This document shows, in pieces, positions 43,383-55,226 of a DNA stretch of 64,000 nt (positions are counted from its first letter, which is position 1; every line of letters starts with the position of its first letter). The stretch spans positions 233,078 to 297,077 of the forward strand of contig WOFQ01000045.1 in NCBI GenBank assembly GCA_012184525.1, written 5' to 3'. The notes below the pieces were generated by a model. The model did no database searches and was not told the origin of the DNA. It saw only the letters and a list, made by a program, of their open reading frames with translations. The translations under genes and the position numbers were made by a program. Source of the DNA: Xenoacremonium recifei. Its lineage: Eukaryota > Ascomycota > Sordariomycetes > Hypocreales > Nectriaceae.

Positions 43383-44294
43383 TTACTGGCTATCAAAGTA
43401 AGTTCCGTTTTCAAGATCTTCAAGTAGTGTACACTGCTTAGGTGTCCAGCCTAGAGCTTCTTGCGTTTTCTTGCTTAAGGCGGGATTGTCGACCCCGACA
43501 AGAACACCAAAGTGCCCAAAATGTCCAAAGTGATCCAGGGCCTCCGTTGCAGACTTAGACTCAATTGGAATACCAAGCTTCTTGCCAATCATCTCAGCAA
43601 TTTCCTTCATATTCACACCCTCCTCTGCAACGATGTGATACGTCGCACCCGCAGTGCACCTTTCCAGAGCCAATCGAAATGCGGCCGCACTGTCAAGGTA
43701 ATGCACGGCTGGCCAACGATTCAGGCCATCGTTGACGTAGACAGAGACACCCTTTTCACGCGCAGCGGAAATCAGATTGGACATGAACAAATGATCGTCG
43801 CCATCTCCATGGTTGCCCGGTGCGAGTCGCATGATTGCTGTGCGAACTCCCTGAGAAGCGAGACTCCTGGCGAGCACCTCAGACTCCGCGCGGATAGCAA
43901 GGTGGCTTGAAGGATCATGCACGTCGTCTTCGATGCCCACATGCCCATCAGGAAACAGCAAGGTCCCTGTGGTTATAATCAAGGGGCGGTTCGAGCCGGT
44001 CAGGACATCTGCCATTGCCTGGATGGCTTGCCGGTCAGTTTGGCAGCTTTTCTCGAAATTGTCCCAGTCATGGACAAACGCCAGATGAACAACACCATCA
44101 GAAGCGGCAGCCCCTTGCTTTAGGACATCCAAGTCATAGAGAGAGCCTCTCAATACATCCACTCCCGAGGATTTCAGGTCGTCAGCGGCTTTATCGGAGC
44201 GAGCAAGAGCAATAACAGTGTGTCCTGCTCCGAGCAACTCTTTGGTAAGTGCCCTGCCAATTAGGCCCGATGCACCAGTAATAAAGACTCTCAT
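43383..44294 (-). CDS. extended/atypical SDR, NAD-dependent epimerase/dehydratase family
   Basis: An intronless frame, 303 aa. It opens MRVFITGASGLIGRALTKELL (TGxxGxxG site of extended SDRs), then LARSDKAADDL, VVHLAFVHDWDNF and LIITTGTLL. The usual YxxxK is not evident; RAESEVLARSL takes its place, as in NmrA/atypical members. VHYLDSAAAFRLAL and GATYHIVAEEGVNMKEIA follow the NAD-epimerase C-terminal pattern. A small tandem expansion gives HFG three times (residues ~263-271). It has a 379-bp gap to a divergent Zn2Cys6 gene. The substrate is unknown; such enzymes reduce varied carbonyls. Confidence 0.8.
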   Translation of the reverse strand: MRVFITGASGLIGRALTKELLGAGHTVIALARSDKAADDLKSSGVDVLRGSLYDLDVLKQGAAASDGVVHLAFVHDWDNFEKSCQTDRQAIQAMADVLTGSNRPLIITTGTLLFPDGHVGIEDDVHDPSSHLAIRAESEVLARSLASQGVRTAIMRLAPGNHGDGDDHLFMSNLISAAREKGVSVYVNDGLNRWPAVHYLDSAAAFRLALERCTAGATYHIVAEEGVNMKEIAEMIGKKLGIPIESKSATEALDHFGHFGHFGVLVGVDNPALSKKTQEALGWTPKQCTLLEDLENGTYFDSQ

Positions 44295-44673
44295 ACTGAG
44301 CTATGGGGATGAAGGGAGATGTATCAAGGAAAAGATTGTGAGGTGACAGATTCAGGGGTGTCTAATGGCTAGGAGTTAAGTTCTTCATCGCAGAGGAATT
44401 GAATGCCCCTTATATATTTATTTTCTTTCCTTTAGCAAGTTTGAGAGACGTGACTTGTGTAATTCGTGAAGCCGGCTGAAGCATGACATGTTAGTGATCC
44501 AGTTCCCATCTGCTGGCCAATGAGGATCTCAGCAAGACGAAGGATGGAATAGCGCCGCAGATCCAAGAGCGAAGTCGCGAGGTTAGCGCATTTGCTTACA
44601 ATTGAATATCTACCAAAAATCAACAACAATTCCTGACATTTCGGTCAAAAAACCATTGAAGGCCACAATTTCG
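44295..44673. promoter_or_regulatory. divergent promoter, SDR / Zn2Cys6 regulator
   Basis: 379 bp between two outward-facing ATGs. TATATATTTATTTT near 44410 could serve the SDR gene. No operator was recognised. Confidence 0.4.
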
Positions 44674-45950
44674 ATGGAACCGAGACTTCCGGCGCCGAGT
44701 TCGCGTAAGCGAAGACCTTACAAGAAGTCGCGCTTCGGATGCCGAAACTGCAAACTCCGCAGAATCAAGGTGAGTTCAATGTCCGCGGAGCCTGCATCAG
44801 AACGCGAACTTGTTAACGTTAAGGTCTCAGTGTGACGAGACGAAGCCCGAGTGTCAGAGATGCAAGGATTATGGTGTATTATGCAACTTCTCAGGCCCGG
44901 TTCTGGACCTTCAGCCTGCTCCAAATAGGTTGCAAGGACGGAGCGTTGGCCCAGACGGAGGTGCCCCTGCTTCAATGAGTCTGCCCTTGGTCTGCTCTGA
45001 CAGTGTGGCGAGTTTCGAGATGGATGCCAGAAACATGGCCAGACTCGAACGTTTTCGCATGCGCACTCTCCATTGCTTCAGCGCAGAAATGATGAGAATA
45101 TGGAAGCATCTAATCCCATGTCTAGCCTTCAGAGTATGTACTCCTCACTTATTATTGTTACTTGCTGACGGAGTAGAGTCCATACTTGATGCATACAATG
45201 CTGGCTGTCTCCGCAGCGCACGAGCGCTTTCAGGACATGCCCACGGGCAGTCCTAAGACCAGGTCTGAACTTCATCACACTCTCCAGAGCGCTCTCCTTT
45301 TCAAACATAAACTTTCTCACCCGGTAAATTCGACAGACCGTGATGCTCTATGGGCCACAGCGGCGCTATTGGGGATCATGGCAATTGCATCGTTTGATGT
45401 GACAACTCCTGACAAAGCTTGGCCGTTACGTCCGTCATGCCCGACAGACTTGGAATGGTTTCGATTGAGCGACAACAAGAAGGTCATATGGAACTTGACC
45501 GATCCGTTGAGGCCTGGAGGCATCTTCCGAGCAATGGCCCACGAGTATGCGCAATTCGAGATCGAGATCCCTTCTGTTGGCGTGGATGAGATACCCCGGG
45601 CGTTGGCCGAAGTATGTCAACTCAACATGTCATCTAACAAAGCGAACAACCCGTACTTCGTGGCGGCTCATGTGCTCGTTCGACTACAGCGACCCTCGAA
45701 TAATCATTCAGCTGGTGTCAGAATGGTGAGCTTCATGTGCCAGTCCCAAGAGCCATTCAGAGCCCTTTTAAGCCAGAAAGACCCGGTAGCTCTTTTGTTG
45801 CTGGCGATGTGGTATGCCCAAGCTGGTCCAGCAATGTGGTGGATTGAACCCCGGGCCCGGGTCGAGAGTCAAGCGATCCGGCTGTACCTAGAGCAGTTCC
45901 ACGGCGAGAAAAGAAGTATTCATGAGTTACTACCTTCATTGCCATATTAA
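44674..45950 (+). CDS. Zn2Cys6 transcription factor, UPC2/sterol-regulator-like architecture
   Basis: Predicted join 44674..44769, 44831..45133, 45177..45950 (390 aa). The zinc cluster is split by intron 1: FGCRNCKLRRIK joined to CDETKPECQRCKDYGVLC, all six Cys present, with the intron at the common position after the basic loop. It then has a short linker and a compact regulatory domain with SPYLMHTMLAVSAAHERF, RDALWATAALLGIMAIASF and LEWFRLSDNKKVIW. This is the layout of the short UPC2/ECM22-like and related fungal regulators of about 400 aa. It is divergent from the epimerase-like SDR, its most likely target. The last intron is 43 nt. Confidence 0.82.
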
Positions 45951-46992
45951 TAAAGTCAAATTGAATATTTGAACCAACTCATTGGATGAACCCTTTCCTC
46001 CTCTCGGCGGTGCTCCGGGTCCGGAATACTGGAGACCGGAATCGGAGGCCCCCTCCGCTCTCGCAACGCTCGGTTTCCGATGCATTACTGCAAGAAACTG
46101 GAACCGGTCAAATTGAAGCTCGAAGAAAGAGTGTCATTCATTAGCAGCATATCGTGCACAACTCGACCTCAAGCGCGGCTTAACCCCGCTGTGCAGCGGA
46201 GACCAGACCGTCCAACTCATGGCGGGGGATGCCCGAATCCATGCTGAGACTCCATAGAAACTCCGTCCTCTCGAGGCGATCGCTTCGTGTCTTCTCCGCT
46301 CAAAGGGCACATGACCCTCTCATAGCCGGTGAACAAAACTCGGTGAAGCTGTGAGCTCTCGGGGTTGCCCCTTTCGTTCTCGGCGACATCTCCGGGGAAG
46401 CTACCGGCCCTGCGCCTAGCCAGTCCGAGGAGACCACGAGGGGCAATGGAGACTCCGCACGCATATTGGTTCGCGACCGAGATGCAGCCACGTTCTGAGA
46501 TGGGGTCTTGCTAGTGCTCTTGAAAAGAGACCATTCTCGAGATGTCTTGGTCTCTCAAGGTGTTATCAACAGTATCAGAATGTCCAAGAAGAGTAACTCC
46601 GACTACAAGCTTCCGCGAGACGGTTCAATTCCGTTTCAGCATCTGGGGGCCTGAGGGTCCAGTGAAGCTGTTGGATCGTCAGATCCAAGTGCGTCATAGC
46701 CATCTTCTATCGAAACGCTGGGCGCATCCTTTCAGATGCTGACGATCTCCCGTGAGCTGGTTGGACATGTGACTGTGAACCTCAATTGGTGCGTTTCGAA
46801 GTCATTCAGATGTTTACGGATCACTTGAACAAAATGGTGTGCATAAAGTGGTACTGGAGAATTTTATGTCGCCTCAAACAAAGGGAACCGATATCGTTCC
46901 ATTGGGGCTTGTTCATAACTTCATGACTTTTGTCTATAGCAGCCGTTCTATCATCATAATCTAGATCGTTGCTCTTTCCCCAATACGCCACT
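45951..46992. other. 1 kb without a recognisable gene
   Basis: Several frames of 60-95 codons on both strands lack motifs. It contains the 3' flanks of two converging genes. Confidence 0.45.
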
Positions 46993-47983
46993 CTAAGGAG
47001 CACAATAGCCTCCGTCCACCACAAAGTTGGCGCCCGTAGTATAAGTCGACGTGTCCGAAGCAAGGTAGACATACGCGCCCTGGAGTTCGTGGGGCTCGCC
47101 CTCACGACTACAACATTGTTAGCGGGGAACTGTGTTGACCAGCCTTAGAAACTCACCCCATAGGAATCTTATCCTTCCATTGCTCCTTCATATCGGCAGG
47201 GATGAAGTCAGAGATCTCCGTGATGATGTAGCCGGGCGATACTGAGTTCGCACGTGCGAATTGCGACCACTCAACGGACAGGCTCTTGCAGAGATGGATA
47301 ACTCCCGCCTTGGCTGCGTTGTAAGCTGCCTGCAGCTGCGGGATGTTCACAATGAGACCGCTCATCGACGCCGTGGCGATGAAGCTGCCGGACGTGTATC
47401 CCGTCAAGGGCTCACCAGTCGCCGTCGTACCCTCATTCTTTTGTCGCCGCCAATGTTTTGCGGCAGACTTGGCGCAGTAATACGTGCCGTCGAGGTCTGT
47501 CTCAACGACGTCGCGGTAGTGGTCGAGCGGGCCGTCAACGGCGGCGCCCTTGGTCCAAGGAATGCCAGCATTAGCGACGAAGATGTCGAGGCGACCGTTC
47601 AGGTCTGCGACGGCCTGGTCAACGGCAGCCTCGACTGCCGCGGCATCTCGCACGTTAACCTGGTAAGCCTTGCCTGTGAGGGTTCGTCAGTTGCTGTTCC
47701 GAGTTTGTGAGTACGGAATTGCCTTACAAGTGACACCGAATTGCTTGGCGAGAGCCTCAGCACGCTCAGGAGCTTTGGTGTTGGTGTTGTACCACATGGC
47801 GATGTTGCAACCCATCTCAGCATAAGCGGTAGCCACCGAAAGACCAATGCCAGCGCCCGCGCCGGTGATGATGGCCGTCTTGCCCGTGAGCGAGAAGCGC
47901 TTCAAAAAGGAGCCGCCATCGATAGTGCGGTTCTTATCATTGTGGATGAAGTTGCCGCCGTTAAGCGGATAGAGATCAGACAT
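46993..47983 (-). CDS. SDR, sorbose reductase / NADP mannitol dehydrogenase-like (SOU1-type)
   Basis: Predicted complement of 46993..47107, 47157..47673, 47728..47983 (295 aa), start MSDLYPLNGGNF. Motifs: SLTGKTAIITGAGAGIGLSV, MWYNTNTKAPERA (residues typical of an NADP-dependent ketose reductase), GRLDIFVANAGIPWTKGA, TDLDGTYYCAKSAAKHWRRQ, ATASMSGLIVNIPQLQAAY with YNAAKAG (Tyr-xxx-Lys), and LCKSLSVEWSQFARANSVSPGY. After the second splice it reads IPMGREGEPHELQGAYVYLA and TTGANFVVDGGY. This is the conserved pattern of Candida Sou1 and fungal polyol/ketose reductases. It probably reduces a ketose to a polyol in the cytosol. Confidence 0.87.
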
Positions 47984-48819
47984 GGTGGGCAATTGATGTA
48001 TCTAAAGGGAATGGGAGAGAAGAAAGAGAGAGAGAGGCGATCAGGAGGGGTACGAAGAGAGGAGAAGAGAAATCAAGAACGAGGGGCCAATTCCACGTGT
48101 CAGAGGGTTATATCAGTTCCCGCTCCCCTCTCGAAACTTGGCCAGCTGTCCATTCTTTTGCGCATCCTTGCTGGAGCTGTCACGTCAAGACGGCACAGCT
48201 CAGAGGTGAAGCTCCACGGATTTCCCTGATCGGCATCTCCGGCGGCTGAGGGTCGGAACCGATCCAGGGGTTTGTTTTCTAGGGCCTCCGCTAGGTTAAG
48301 CCCGTCCAAGACATGATCGCTGGGCCCTTGATGGTGGTGAGAGTGTGGTGGTGGTTTGATCAGTTCAGGCAGCCACAATCGCGAGACAAACCAACATACT
48401 GCCGGAGTTGTACCTCCAATTATGCAGGATGTGTGAGATTCCGTTTCCGCATCTCCGTTTGTAACGCTTCATTTGTGAATCGCCGTTTGTGCAGTCCGTT
48501 TGTGCGACCCCTCCTCAATCACGGAACCCCTCCGTGGCAGCTAAGGTGCCGACGTCATTCTGGGCTCTTGGTGGGGGCGGGGCAGAAGGTCGCTCCTTCC
48601 TCGAAGCTCCCGCCAGCTCAGCCCAGCGAGGAATAAGGAAGGAAGCCAGTGGAGTGCTCCGTTCCGGGGGATGCTACTCCGGATTTCCAGCTTGAGTACA
48701 CCATATTGCCTGAAGTTATAATTACACCGTTCACCTCGACAAACGCCTTACCAAGCGAGCAATCTGCTTTCCTGCACGAGCATAAGCCAACCCCGCATCT
48801 TTCTATATTATTATACATA
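47984..48819. promoter_or_regulatory. divergent SDR / SDR promoter region
   Basis: 836 bp between the sorbose-reductase-like gene and the next SDR. An AG-rich tract (GAGAGAAGAAAGAGAGAGAG, about 48015-48040) lies just upstream of the minus-strand ATG. A TATTATTATACATA stretch precedes the plus-strand ATG. No operator was identified. Confidence 0.4.
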
Positions 48820-49835
48820 ATGGCCGAGCATTTCAAGCCTCCCACTGGCACGGCTGCTTCTGCTCCCGCCAGCCGGCCACATGAAGGGAAGCTAGGCATT
48901 GTTACGGGAGGTTCCCGAGGTATGATCGCCAACTCCAAGTCAACAACAGTCACATGTTAACCCATCTTTGAGGTATCGGTGAGGCTGTGGTCCGGAAGCT
49001 AGCCTCTCAAGGCTGCAACCTTTTGCTCGTATATACTTCAGACTCCTCGCGAGCCCGCACAAATGAGCTGTGTAAGGAGCTCTCGGCTGCCCACAACGTG
49101 GCTTTGAGCTCTTTGCAGGCCAACTTGGCCAACCATGTGTTGGCCACGCCTAAGATCATCGAAGGGGCGCGATCCTTCTTTGATCATTATACTGACAGCG
49201 CTCCGGGTCGCCGTTTCACCATCGGCATTCTGATTAACAACGCTGGTGTTTCTTCCAACCAGTTCATGAACGACCCTCAAAAAGGTGTCATCGAGGAGAG
49301 CGAATTCACTCGCGTTTATGCCGTGAATGTCCTCGCTCCTCTTCTTCTTACCCAGGCCGTCGCACCCCATCTCCCTGAAGATGGCTCTGGCCGCATTGTC
49401 AACGTCTCAAGCGTCTCATCCTCCATCGGCTACGAAGGCCAGTCCGTCTATGCCGGCAGCAAAGCCGCACTCGAAGCCATGACGCGGACTTGGAGCCGCG
49501 AGCTGGTCGGCCGAGCCACCGTCAATGCTGTCAACCCAGGCCCAGCCTGGGGCGACATGTATGCCGAGGCGGGCGAGAGCTTTTGGAAGATCAACCAGCC
49601 CTACGTCGACTCTACGCCGCTTTCTAAGTACAACGGCGAGGCCAACGTACTGGCGATGGCGGGAAATGATGCCGAACGATTTGATCGGCTCGTACGAGAG
49701 AAGATGGGTGGAGGAAGACCTGGATTCACCAGCGAGATCGCAGGCACAATTGCGATGCTCTGTACAGAGGAGGCTGGCTGGACGACTGGTAGTGTCGTCT
49801 GCGCTAATGGCGGCATGAAGATGTCTATTGCCTAA
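48820..49835 (+). CDS. short-chain dehydrogenase/reductase (classical)
   Basis: Predicted join 48820..48919, 48973..49835 (320 aa). Start MAEHFKPPTGTAASAP. The intron (53 nt, phase 1) interrupts the cofactor motif, which becomes GIVTGGSRGIGEAVVRKLAS after splicing. Then LLINNAGVS-type ILINNAGVSSN, catalytic Ser in IVNVSSVSSSIG, YAGSKAALEAM (Tyr-xxx-Lys), and AVNPGPAWGDMYAEAGE. It ends AGWTTGSVVCANGGMKMSIA, usual for classical SDRs that restore a GG before the C-terminus. The proline- and alanine-rich N-terminal 22 residues are extra. Cofactor choice and substrate cannot be set from sequence alone. Confidence 0.85.
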
Positions 49836-50430
49836 GGCAGCTAACATGCTTTCAGTACATGTAAGACTATGGCAGAGATCTCGTCCGAATACCTTAAAAG
49901 TTCTTAATTGAGAGCACACCTCCATTTCTCCACATGAAATCAGCAAGTTGACTAATTTCTCTGACTCTACTGCATTCTATGTTGTCCTGGACGGTACCTT
50001 TATCCAAAAGGAGTAATGCTGAAGCCTATCAGAGTTGCAACATAAAGTCACAGGACGAACGCCACTGGGCTATGGGAGATCCTTCTCTACAAATATCATA
50101 TAGGACCTTTCTTACTTTACATCAACTATGGCCTTCCGAGTTTATAAAGAGACACTTTGCACTCGTTTTGAACTGGACTTGGTATTTTTGGCATATTCTT
50201 GATCATTTAGACATACTTTAACCCGGACACTTGCTCCCTCGCGGAGAACAAAAGGCCCACAGGGAGCTCCAGAATCTAGTAAGACGCCCGTCTTGGAGCA
50301 GAGCGCCAGTCGATGGTTGCCGACGTCATATAAAATGAAGCAAAATGTCTCTGGGTGCTTCTGGAGCAGGGCTCGCATTTCTCTATCCCATGGCAGCATT
50401 CGGTTAACGACAAGGTCGGGGCATTCCTTC
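49836..50430. other. intergenic region
   Basis: 3' flank of the SDR and DNA leading into the retroelement fragment. A minus frame at 50142-50435 has no recognised motif. Confidence 0.4.
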
Positions 50431-50438
50431 CTCAAGCG

Positions 50439-50870
50439 TTATACTGCATCTTCGACCAGGGTATTGTGTGAAGCGATCCAGACTGCTGTCAGCTGCCTGT
50501 TGGTTTGCTTGCACGGTGCGGTCGCAGGCGCCTCATCCTCCGTGGTTTCAACTGGTGTCTCCATGCCTTCTTCAACCTTCTGTCCACTGTCATCATAATC
50601 TTCGCCATGTCGAGGTAAGGTGAAAGCTTTTGCAGGGCCCATACCAGCGCAGCTGTCTCAAGTTCTATGGTCCAGTAGTTTCGTTTCATTTAGCTGGTGT
50701 CCTACTTTGAGCGCAATTGACGTGCATCGCCCCGACTTGCCAGCCCAAGTATGGCGGAGCTTCTGGGGTCCATCGCGCTCAATCTGCTCCAGAGTGATGG
50801 CCTTAAGACGGTTCATGTCGAGAACATACTGCCGACGCCTCGCGAAGTTTTTCATTCAAGAACCATAACG
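50439..50870 (-). mobile_element. degenerate Ty3/gypsy retroelement fragment (RNase H region)
   Basis: The minus-strand frame around 50580-50690 reads RNYWTIELETAALVWALQKL followed by PYLDMAKI. This is the start of the gypsy RNase H domain (E.NYw.tElE...lVWA..Kl..yl). Stops and frame changes before and after show it is a relic. No LTRs were found. Confidence 0.6.
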
Positions 50871-50959
50871 TCTCTATGAGTTGCCACTCCTGGCGAACGT
50901 GGACAACTGGCGCCCGAAATAAAGAAAAGAAAAAGTCCAATATCTCCATGCCCTCAAGT

Positions 50960-52935
50960 TCACCATCCGAACCGCTCGCAGTGTAAGCCGATCTCAGGAC
51001 CATCGTCCATCAACTGGTTCGCGGCTACTGCGTCGCGAACCGCGTCCATGAGCCTCTGTGGGCCACAGGACATGACCATCAGACGATGGTCAAGCCGGGT
51101 TTCTCTCGCGGTGGCTTGAATGAGATGGGCCACTTCTGGCCGCTCGTGAAATACAGGCAACCCGCCCGTCTCAACGGGGTGACGAACTCTGACGGGAGTT
51201 CCTAGTTCCACATCGTGGAACGTGTCCTCTGGCGTGGTGAGAGGCCTAAATACAACCCTGTCGATGGGCTTTTGAGGAGGAACTGTGGAATTGTGGCTGC
51301 GGAGGTTTTTGTCCGTATTGTCTTCTGCTGTGGCGTCGGTGGTTGGGCGTGGCAATTGCACTGACGGATCTCGGGTGAGGTATATCCTCATATAAACTCT
51401 CGGATCTCTATTCAGTGTCCTCAGATGCTTGGAATACCAGTATATATATCCTTTTGAACCCTCTGTCAGCCTTTGTACTCGATCGTGGAATGTACAACTT
51501 ACTTTGGTCTCGGATATACCAAATGAAGACGAGTTTGTGGACGGAACTCTGGCCATACAAGACCGTTATCCGCTTCAGCAGATCCAACGCGACTCCGATG
51601 GTAAAGCTGGCTCCACTGCCTCCAGCGATGAGCATAACTCTGTGCCAAATAAGGAGTTCAGGGAGGTGACCGTAAGGTCCATCGATGGCCGCCCGAAGGT
51701 GGACTTCCTGTCCGCGATTGCTTCGGGTATTGGATATTGCCTGTTGAAGGAGGTTCATCGTGAACCCGGCGCGAGAGACGGCAACGAGCTCAAGAGGCTC
51801 GACGCTAACAACCGTAAAGGGATGTCTCTCTAGCCATCGCACCGAAGGTACCCAGAGATAAATATATTGTCCGGACCGAACATTGAGAGGTCGGGAGAGC
51901 GTAATCCGTGTAGCGCCCAAGGGTAGAGCTCTGAGGGTGGCGTAATTAGGCCACCTCAATACAACCCAAAAGAGGCGAACCATATGGTCCATTCCCCATA
52001 GAGTGACTCCTACTATAGGAGCGACAACAACACTCGACATCAACTTAGGTTGATGAAGAATGGCCATCACCACGGCCACAAGCCAGAAGGCAACGTGTAG
52101 GCCATGGAACAGGCGATATGAGATTCGGCGCACGAAAGCACCCACGAGTACCACGAGGAGGAGCGCAATTCCGGCAACGATGCCAAAGACATCGGTGCGT
52201 TGCGTCAGACGAGACTGAAGATGGATACTTGCGAAGTACCCAGCGTATGTGGTGGCGTGGATGATAGTAAGGATGAGCGTCGTGTAGCCAGAAAATTTAT
52301 GGAATATCATCAGACGCTCCGAAGTAGATCGGATAGCGACTGCGAAAATTCCAAGATTGCGTAGGGATAAACAAACGACCACCGCGAGGTTAATCATCGC
52401 TAGCCTATAGTTTGTATCAGCGGTCAGTTGTATGAGAGGAAATGTTATACTAGCAGATATGGGAAGGGTTTGGCTAAGGGAGACGGCTGAAGAAATAAAT
52501 GCGAAGAACTTACCAGCCGGCCCTGGAGGCAATGTTGGCGGCTGCAGGCATGTTGGCGTTGTCCAGGTGGGAGAACAGGAGAATGATATTGAGCAGGACG
52601 AAGAGGCCGAGCACGACGGCTTGGCCGAGGGATTCGGTGACAGGGGCAGTGCGCAGAAGCACACTCTTCGTTCGTCTAATGGGAACGAACAGTCAGCTGC
52701 CTATACCATTGCTGCCAATATATATGCCTTACCTAACTCCTAGGCTGTTCTTAAGAAAGCGCCATATGCGAGGGTACGCGAAACTCAACACCCTGTACAG
52801 AACGACGGCGAGCAGAGCCAGCGAAATGGCTAGCCCATACATCGCCGCAGCGAGAGAGTTATCCTCACACCGCTTCTGAAACTTGGTCATAAGGCCAGCA
52901 TCTCCCCGGGCCGCCAGTAGCAGGATGCCATTCAT
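50960..52935 (-). CDS. ferric reductase (FRE-type, NOX/FRE family)
   Basis: Four exons: 52733..52935; a second ending near 52514; a third from near 52405 to about 51510; and a last one from about 51453 to 50960. The ferric-reductase transmembrane domain has the two haem His pairs: FHKFSGYTTLILTIIHATTY and FRxx-type YRLFHGLHVAFWLVAVVMAILH. The FAD site is WLERHPFTVVS. The NAD(P)-binding parts are IDGPYGHLPELL, VMLIAGGSGASFTIGVALDLL and, at the C-terminus, LMVMSCGPQRLMDAVRDAV. Splicing before the last exon gives YIRDQRYIYWYSKHL. It reduces extracellular Fe3+/Cu2+ with cytosolic NADPH for high-affinity metal uptake. It lies between two retroelement relics. Confidence 0.88.
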
Positions 52936-54372
52936 GACGAAGCTCGTGACGTGGTGAGAATGAACCTGGCGATGGTTTGGATGCCAGTGCGCGGTCTTCT
53001 CGAGAAGGGAAGGTGTTGTGAAAAGAAGAGGAAAACAGCAGGGACGAAATTCAGACGGTTTGTAGGAGAAGAAATAGGCGGATGGACTCGAATAGACAGG
53101 AAAAGAATTTCGAGGGTAGGGTTTGCTATTGAGGATTGGGTGCGCAGGTTGCAGTGATTCACCGTCAACAGGGCGAGCAGGAACCTTCAGGGTGCGTCAT
53201 TCGGCTCTGGGGTCTGCGTTGGCCATTTCGTTTGCGGAATTCACAGGGCCATTATATATAATAGAAAAAGAAGGGTTTGTTAAGACATTGATCATATATG
53301 ATCTTGATGTTGTGACTGTCTATCAGTCTGGGTCTGAGTCTATGTAAGTCCACGTGGAGGAGGCGAAGCTTTGCGGCACGGCCCGCGGCGATAGGATGAG
53401 CAAGAGGTTACTTTCTAGCTGACAGGGGAGTCTGAATCTTCCCTGGTATGATTCGGAGTATTCTCATCGTTCGAGCCGTCGAGCAGGCATCGTTGAATAG
53501 CCGTTCGGGATTATCGAGTATGGTGGTAGGGGAGGAGGATGGTTGAGATGAATGAAGGGGCATAACAACGCAAGATCCCGATTATTGCTGGGTAGAAGGG
53601 AGTTTCTATCACCGACTAACTAGAAAGTATAATGAAACCTTCCTGCTGTTCAGTAGAATGCCGTTGACATGTGTTGGTGAACATGCTCACGAGAACAATG
53701 AGGCTCGCGTACAGAATGACCACGTCTCAACTACTTCAAGGATTCCAAAAGCCAAAAATCAGGAACATGAAATTTATTTTCGCAATGTATATAGATAGAG
53801 TAAAAACTTAATTTTGCAATTTATAGCTCCCGAACCACGATCCTGCGAACCTAAGCTTGACACTCAGCATTACGCTCAACCCATTAGAATAGAGAGAAGA
53901 CCGGCTTATGGAGTGGTAATTATCTTCGCATCATAGCCATAGTCGAAGGATTCCACGGGATTCAGCGTCCCCTCCGATGATCTCTCGTTAGGTTCATGTG
54001 ACAATTAGCCAGACAGGAGGAGGCTTCGTGATGAGGCCTCAAGATGGATTGGGACTTCGATTTGAGACAGCCCACTGTGGCTAAACGAAATAAATGTAGC
54101 ATTTATGTGATAAATTGGCGAGGGTCGTGAGCGACGCCATCCAGGACACTTTAGGAGGCCAGGTGAATCGACGGAGACACTGTGTCCTTCTCCAGAAAGA
54201 CGACGAAAACAAAGAGCCTAACATCAGCCATGTATTGAGAGTCTGCATGAGTTGTAGATATTGACTAATGTACCACTCTCGTTGATCGGAAACAGCCTGT
54301 CTGGTACCTCAGCGTGACGTGCTGCAGATTTTTGACCAACCTGACACCTGAATAGCAGCGTTCACTGGGCAA
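52936..54372. other. 1.4 kb upstream of ferric reductase, no gene
   Basis: No coding signal was found. A TATATATAATA stretch lies near 53252. I looked for an iron-repressor GATA-type site (ATCWGATAA) and did not find one. Confidence 0.45.
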
Positions 54373-54872
54373 TTATACCACAGCTCCATCGATACCAACA
54401 TATAATTGGTATCCAAAATCAGTACTGGGGCCATTGAATCTCACGCCCTTATCCATCCCTGTGATCCTCTCCATATCCTCATCATTCAACTCGATAACAT
54501 CTGCCTTAACATTCTCCTATATCTGCCACTCAATCGTACTCTTCGGAATCACACACCGCCCACCCATGACTACCCAAGCTAGGGCAATCTGAATAGGCGA
54601 CCGACCGTGTTTCTCTGCGATGCTGATGAGGATTGGATGGTCGACGAGACGAGTCATGCTTGAGACAGCAGGTTTTGCCCATGAGCATGGAGGGTGGCTG
54701 GTTGGAGGTAGGCAAATGCTTACTTGTGGGTAATGCTGATGTGTCTATACCCGCGCTTTAAAGCAGTGTATACGGCCATCTCCTGCTCATCTGGGTCCTG
54801 AGATGTCCCAAGTCCGATCATCGGGATAACCTGGTCAGTGTTGAGTGTGGTGACTTGGTCTGCGGCCGCCAT
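54373..54872 (-). pseudogene. aldo/keto reductase pseudogene
   Basis: The N-terminal piece (start at 54872) reads VTTLNTDQVIPMIGLGTSQD and YTALKRGYRHISI, the AKR opening with the catalytic-site Asp of RHID changed to Ser. It then jumps to the far C-terminal part: AEKHGRSPIQIALAWVVMGG, CVIPKSTIEWQI, then an in-frame TAG, then ENVKADVIELNDEDMERITG and RFNGPSTDFGYQLY ending at 54373. About 150 residues of the barrel, with the catalytic Tyr, Lys and His, are missing. Confidence 0.75.
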
Positions 54873-54935
54873 TGCCCCCGTGACATTACAGCCAAGTCCC
54901 CCAACGCAGAAACGAATGACTCGATGTCTAACTAA

Positions 54936-55226
54936 GCTCACTGGCTGGGACGCCTCTCCCACGCAACGACATTCTACTTCCTCAGCAGCGCTGAAGGTAC
55001 AGAGCTATCAAAGACGTTTAAGCTTCCTGCGCCGATCAAGCTCACCGATAAGTTGAAGAAGAACTTGGCCAGTGATGCGCTAGTGGCGGATTGGGAAGTT
55101 CTCGACGACGACGCATGGAAGGTCGGAGGTTCAGCGATGCAGGATGTAATATGCGGATCATCTATCTACAAGCCGCTACCCACGCTGCTTGCGCCTCCTC
55201 CAACAGGGTGTCTCTCCGAAGGGTAA
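54936..55226 (+). pseudogene. possible gene relic, open frame without ATG
   Basis: A 96-codon open frame without a start codon. It contains ATTFYFLSSAEGTELSKTFK, LTDKLKKNLASDALVADWEV and MQDVICGSSIYKPLPTLLAP, which looks protein-like in composition. I do not recognise the family. It may be a leftover exon of a lost gene next to the AKR pseudogene. Confidence 0.22.

Noticed and set aside
52936..54372. SreA-type iron-repressor site upstream of the ferric reductase
   Set aside because: No ATCWGATAA or its complement was found by eye.
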